Shown one piece after another: positions 60,223 through 64,000 of a DNA stretch of 64,000 nucleotides (its first letter is position 1; every line of letters begins with the position of its first letter). Below the pieces are notes generated by a model. It worked only from the letters and a program-made list of their open reading frames with translations, made no database searches and had not been told where the DNA came from. Source of the DNA: Mantis religiosa. Its lineage: Eukaryota > Arthropoda > Insecta > Mantodea > Mantidae. The DNA is taken from positions 540,001 through 604,000 of the forward strand of contig JAUKNK010000155.1 of NCBI GenBank assembly GCA_030765055.1. The letters run 5' to 3'. The position numbers and the translations under genes were made by a program.

Positions 60223-61490
60223 ATGTAAACAGACTGTATAAAGACAAATAAAGAAACACAGTCAGGAGTATAAAACAGCCACAGGACTAAATGAATGAGA
60301 AGGCGAAGGTGTTTCCGATGGGCGTGATCTCGGCCCTTTTCTTTCATTTTTTTTTAAAGTTACATACTGTAGAATTCTCAACTTACTATTCAGTTTGAAG
60401 TTGTACGCTAACATTTTAGTGTCAGTGGCTTGAAGAATTTAATTATTTCTATGAATTTTAGGTGATGATTATGTTTTTAGTGAAGTGGCAAGGAAGGCGA
60501 TGTTTCAGACTGAATTAGACCATTTGAAAAAAAATAGACAAGTGCGTACTTTTTACTGAAGTAAAGAAAACAGCAGTGTATTTAGTTTTCACTTAAACAG
60601 TTGTGCTTCAAGAGTAAAGGTTTTACAACTAGAGGAGAATTAGCCATCCTTATCCCTTTTAAATGCACCATTAAATGACAATGACTTAAAGGAGGATGCC
60701 ACTGAACAGTTGAAACGCCATGTCTTGAAGTATATAAACAATCTGGAATAACACCAGACGCTGATCTTGCACTCGCAGGAAAATGTAAAGGACTAGTTCA
60801 ATAACTTTAAGCACAGGTACTTAAAGTACGAAGCATTTGTGTAATACAATAATACAGGTTAGTACACCATCCAAACCATTAAACTAAATCCCACAATTTA
60901 GACAATCGTTGTAAAAGAGCGAGTCTCTCTCCTCATGTTTTGCGATATAGAGAATTTCAACATTTTTAGCAATGTCTAATACAAATTAGAAGATATTGTT
61001 TGTTGCACTGACATAGGTTGTTTGAACCGTGGCTAAACTTTATAGAAAATGTTTGATGTCCAAAGGGGAAACCTTCACAACAAATACTTCATGGCTGATG
61101 CCACTTATAGCTAATGCAACGTTGTAAGACTGTGCAACTGATATCTGTATATTTAAAACGTTCATGGTTTCGAATTGCTTAGAATGCTCTGAGAACGTAT
61201 GCTTCTGGTACAATTAATATCTTACATCTTCCTAAAGGACTTATTTCAACAATGACCGCAATATCGCTAGCAGCTGTGATTGACAGTGTAAAGACACACA
61301 AACAGAGCATTGGAGAAATGTGTGCCGAGTAGTCAAGGTTAGCCAATTAATTATCATACACAAATGTAAATTACTATTGCAGTCGCACGTTTTGTCGCTT
61401 GACGCAAAGGGATTCTGATTCCCTCTTCCTTCTGCTTGGGATTATTCCCAATTCTCCCTATAGGACTATTCCCTATCCTACCGAAGCTGT

Positions 61491-61738
61491 GCCCGCCTCG
61501 GTATCGTGGTGGTAGCATGTCTGAGTCACGTTCAACAGGTCCCGAGTTCGAATCTCGGTCAGGGTGAGTTACCTGGATAAGGCTTTTCCGGGGTTTTCCC
61601 TTACCATGGAAGACGAATGTCGGGTAACTCTAAGCTCTATGGTACCCGGATTCATTTGAGCATCATTTCACCCATTCCATTCATCGTCCTATATTACTTA
61701 ACTTTGGAGGACGTAAATTACAAAATAAAAATAAAAAA
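61491..61738 (+). mobile_element. Main tRNA-derived SINE, full length, best copy
   Basis: Head gcccgcctcggtatcgtggtg, A-box-like gtggtagcatgtctg, B box gagttcgaatctc at 61544-61556, A-rich tail ending ataaaaaa. Target duplication taccgaagctgt at 61479-61490 and 61739-61750, shared with 42776-43047. Expected to be transcribed by RNA polymerase III if active. Confidence 0.93.
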
Positions 61739-62275
61739 TACCGAAGCTGTGAAGGTAAAATGTATAAATGTTCCGTAGCGTTAATGTAATCAAAAATACT
61801 TCACACATTATTATGTAACATGTAAATCTTTAGTACATACAATATAATTTTCATTAATCATTTAAAGTTATTTCATGACAAATAAAATTAATATCTTGAA
61901 TTTTATGAGAATGTTCTCGGATTAGGCCTTCATTCTGGAAGAGGTTTGCTCAACAGATTAACTATAGGAAATTGACAAAATCTTACTACCAAAATGTGAA
62001 CCTCGGTATGACAAGCAATTTATTTTAAATATATTTTCTTGACTTAAGCATTTCTGAATTACTGGGATTTTTGTCAGACACGCTGTTATTTTTTAATACT
62101 TGATAATGTAAAGAGAACGGAACATCAAATCCAAAATATAGCAAATGGTTCTTAAGTACTTCACTATCACTTTTTGCTTACCGTATTTCCTTTGAAACTC
62201 TAAAAAAATTAGCAAATATATAACGTTTTTAGAGATTAAAATGTAATAGATGCTTCTTTGAATTGTGTAAGCAAA

Positions 62276-62440
62276 AGTGCAGAATGTCGTATGCGTGGAT
62301 ACAAGGTTTTCAAAGTCACTTGCCGAACGAAGTCACTCACGTCATGTTTATCGAGATAATATTATTTTCATGAGGAATTTAAGAGAATAGCGCAGACAAG
62401 TTGTACAAATAAAGGAAACCAAGTGCAATATAACTTCATG
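62276..62440 (+). repeat. Start of a further diverged A/B-type unit
   Basis: Follows the start of unit A (31775-31930: cacttgcc...tcatgtttatc...aatttaagagaat) at roughly 70 percent by eye, then the match fades. Confidence 0.55.
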
Positions 62441-63473
62441 CAGTCACAGAATATGGTATAAAGAACGACGCAGATCCTATATGTATTTGACTACTACCGC
62501 AATAACATAATATTATTATGATAAAAGTTACTAATTTTAATATGTTTGTTAAGAACATCGAGATATCAACTAGGACGTTGAAACGACATTAAATAATTAA
62601 AAAAAGCTGTGTGTGTTTAGGACCACAAGGCAGAAGTGAAAACTTGAAAACTGTTCATTATAAATTATTCTTAAAATTATTTAAGAAAATTTATTGTTGA
62701 CTCTCATTGTTGTGCAAAGAGGTCAACTCCGAGTAAAACATTTCATGTCTTACGCTAAGTGTGCTCGCAAATTAAAATACCCTGAAACAACTGATGACCA
62801 CAGACTTGTGACCGTGCGAAGAGGGTTATACATAAAGCATGCATAAAGGAAGGAAACTCAAATCAAATAATATACTGTTCCACATGTATTTTGGTTTTAT
62901 ATTAAAATACTTGCTATTTCACAATTACTTTTCATATTATTTTCTTGCTGATACACATATTTCATTGCTTCTTATCTGTAATAAAAATACAAGGTGATGC
63001 ATATATTATAACAAAATTATATGATATTCTTTGCTTATTTGCATATTTTTGAATATTCGGAAATGTTTGGTTACGTATACATTTAACACATGGTATTACA
63101 TACCCCTAAATATACTCATTACGTCTTATTTTATCACACGTTCGTTCATATTTTGATGCATAATTTATTACATGTCCTACTCATTTCAAATGTTCTGTCA
63201 CAATTGGTACTGATAATAATGTATTTTCAATTCAATTTTTCAATTTTATAATTATTTTATTCTCCCAAAAGAAAAATACAGTACAATTTCAAAATAAAGA
63301 ATAAAAAACAATACAATTAAACAAACAAGGATACATAATTATGCAATATATAAATGTAAAACTAGAAGAACAGAAAAGAAAAATAATTTCTTCAAGTCAT
63401 TTTTAAACTATAATCTATCGCAAATTATGCAGACATATCCAAATTAATTCTGAATAAACTACTTATGAAATTG
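62441..63473. other. Unassigned AT-rich sequence
   Basis: No gene, SINE or paralogous partner recognised. The sequence is very AT-rich between 62880 and 63470. Confidence 0.5.
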
Positions 63474-64000
63474 TTCGAACTTTAATAATTTGGGTCCATA
63501 TTTCACAGATAGATCAAAACAAAGAAACAAGACAAATCATATTTCGGAACAAAGGTCTTCAGAAATTTTTATAACTCATATCAAATTATTTCGTTTGTAT
63601 ATTCCTTGCCCACTTCTGATTACTGATTTTCTGTGAATTAGCTTATGTATCCTGTGCATAAAACTTATTATGTTAAAACAATTATAAAAATGTATGTGTG
63701 ACGGTAACAAAGGCGAAGTGCATGATTGTGTCCGTTTGCGGCTTACGACTTTTTTTATAAATACCAGGTATCCAAGTTAATAGGTAGATATTATTAGCAT
63801 TTGAGAACCCCTACATATAAAAAAATGTAAAACTTAAAGGAATCTGTTCACATGCAAATGCAAAACGACAAATATATGTCATGATCAATTCCTGTTGATT
63901 GTCATGTTTTTAAATGTAATTTAATTGCCCCAGCTGTCCTTTAAAATTCAATTAGACGTTAATTTAATCACACATATTTGGTAATTTGATTGTGGATTGT
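63474..64000 (+). repeat. R-type repeat resumes, cut by the window end
   Basis: Matches about 5198-5720 and 12744-13340 from ttcgaactttaataatttggg through the aaaggaatctgttcacatg landmark (63837). It places R-type sequence on both sides of the whole cluster. Confidence 0.82.

Larger units (their letters stand above)
48872..62275 (+). repeat. Long AT-rich unit B (net about 10 kb)
   Basis: Partner of 31691-43600. It lacks the AAT expansion, has two instead of three minisatellite units, and carries two insertions absent from A: a Ty3/gypsy element (54233-56810) and a Jockey LINE end (58393-59046). A deletion of about 175 bp relative to A lies at 60222. The 86-codon frame at 53217-53477 aligns with 37610-37870, but about 12 of 14 differences change amino acids and A has TTG in place of ATG, so it is not called as a gene. 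Confidence 0.88.

Noticed and set aside
61491..61570. Possible tRNA gene
   Set aside because: A- and B-box-like elements are present but no cloverleaf can be drawn; it is the head of a repeated SINE with an A-rich tail and target duplication.

Overview
This is eukaryotic, repeat-dominated DNA. It is almost certainly from an insect with a large genome. My best guess is a cockroach or termite relative (Blattodea), but this rests only on the tRNA-type SINE, Jockey-type LINE and Ty3/gypsy families and on the AT-rich background, so confidence is low to moderate. I found no intact host gene, tRNA gene, rRNA gene or CRISPR array. Almost every long open frame is transposon debris, an antisense shadow of a heptad-rich Gag, or a translated microsatellite.

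Layout. (1) 430-13.5 kb is a tandem array of a roughly 1.76 kb AT-rich repeat (R), interrupted by a deleted Ty3/gypsy element on the minus strand (1656-3318) and by a full-length but decayed Ty3/gypsy element on the plus strand (6237-12028, 4-bp target duplication ATAA). (2) 13.5-15.4 kb is an island of simple repeats and SINEs. (3) 15.4-21.5 kb and 22.9-31.7 kb each hold a decayed Ty3/gypsy copy truncated at the same base, followed by the same 4.9 kb AT-rich block (P and Q). This is a segmental duplication. (4) 31.7-43.6 kb (A) and 48.9-62.3 kb (B) are two copies of a net 10 kb non-coding unit, separated by a shortened copy (43.6-48.9 kb) that carries extra inserted DNA. (5) R-type repeat resumes at 63.5 kb, so the whole cluster lies inside R sequence.

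The paralogous copies act as empty-site controls for each other. They date the insertions. A SINE shared by A and B (target duplication taccgaagctgt) came before the duplication. An internally deleted Ty3/gypsy element (54233-56810) and a 5'-truncated Jockey LINE (58393-59046) came after it. One of four equivalent (AAT)3 sites has grown into a perfect (AAT)506 array (35791-37308).

The most interesting unexplained structure is a short GC-rich core, AGATGGCGC or AGAGGGCGC, embedded in otherwise AT-rich units. It occurs at eight places on the same strand. Once later insertions are subtracted, the four within-unit spacings are all close to 3.3 kb. The core fits the 3' part of the CTCF consensus. 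Secondary items are a chimeric Gag-RNase H-integrase frame of 589 codons, an unrecognised 138-codon minus-strand frame at 47698-48114, and a GC-rich hairpin with a 58-codon frame near 44.5 kb. All percentages and alignments here were judged by eye.
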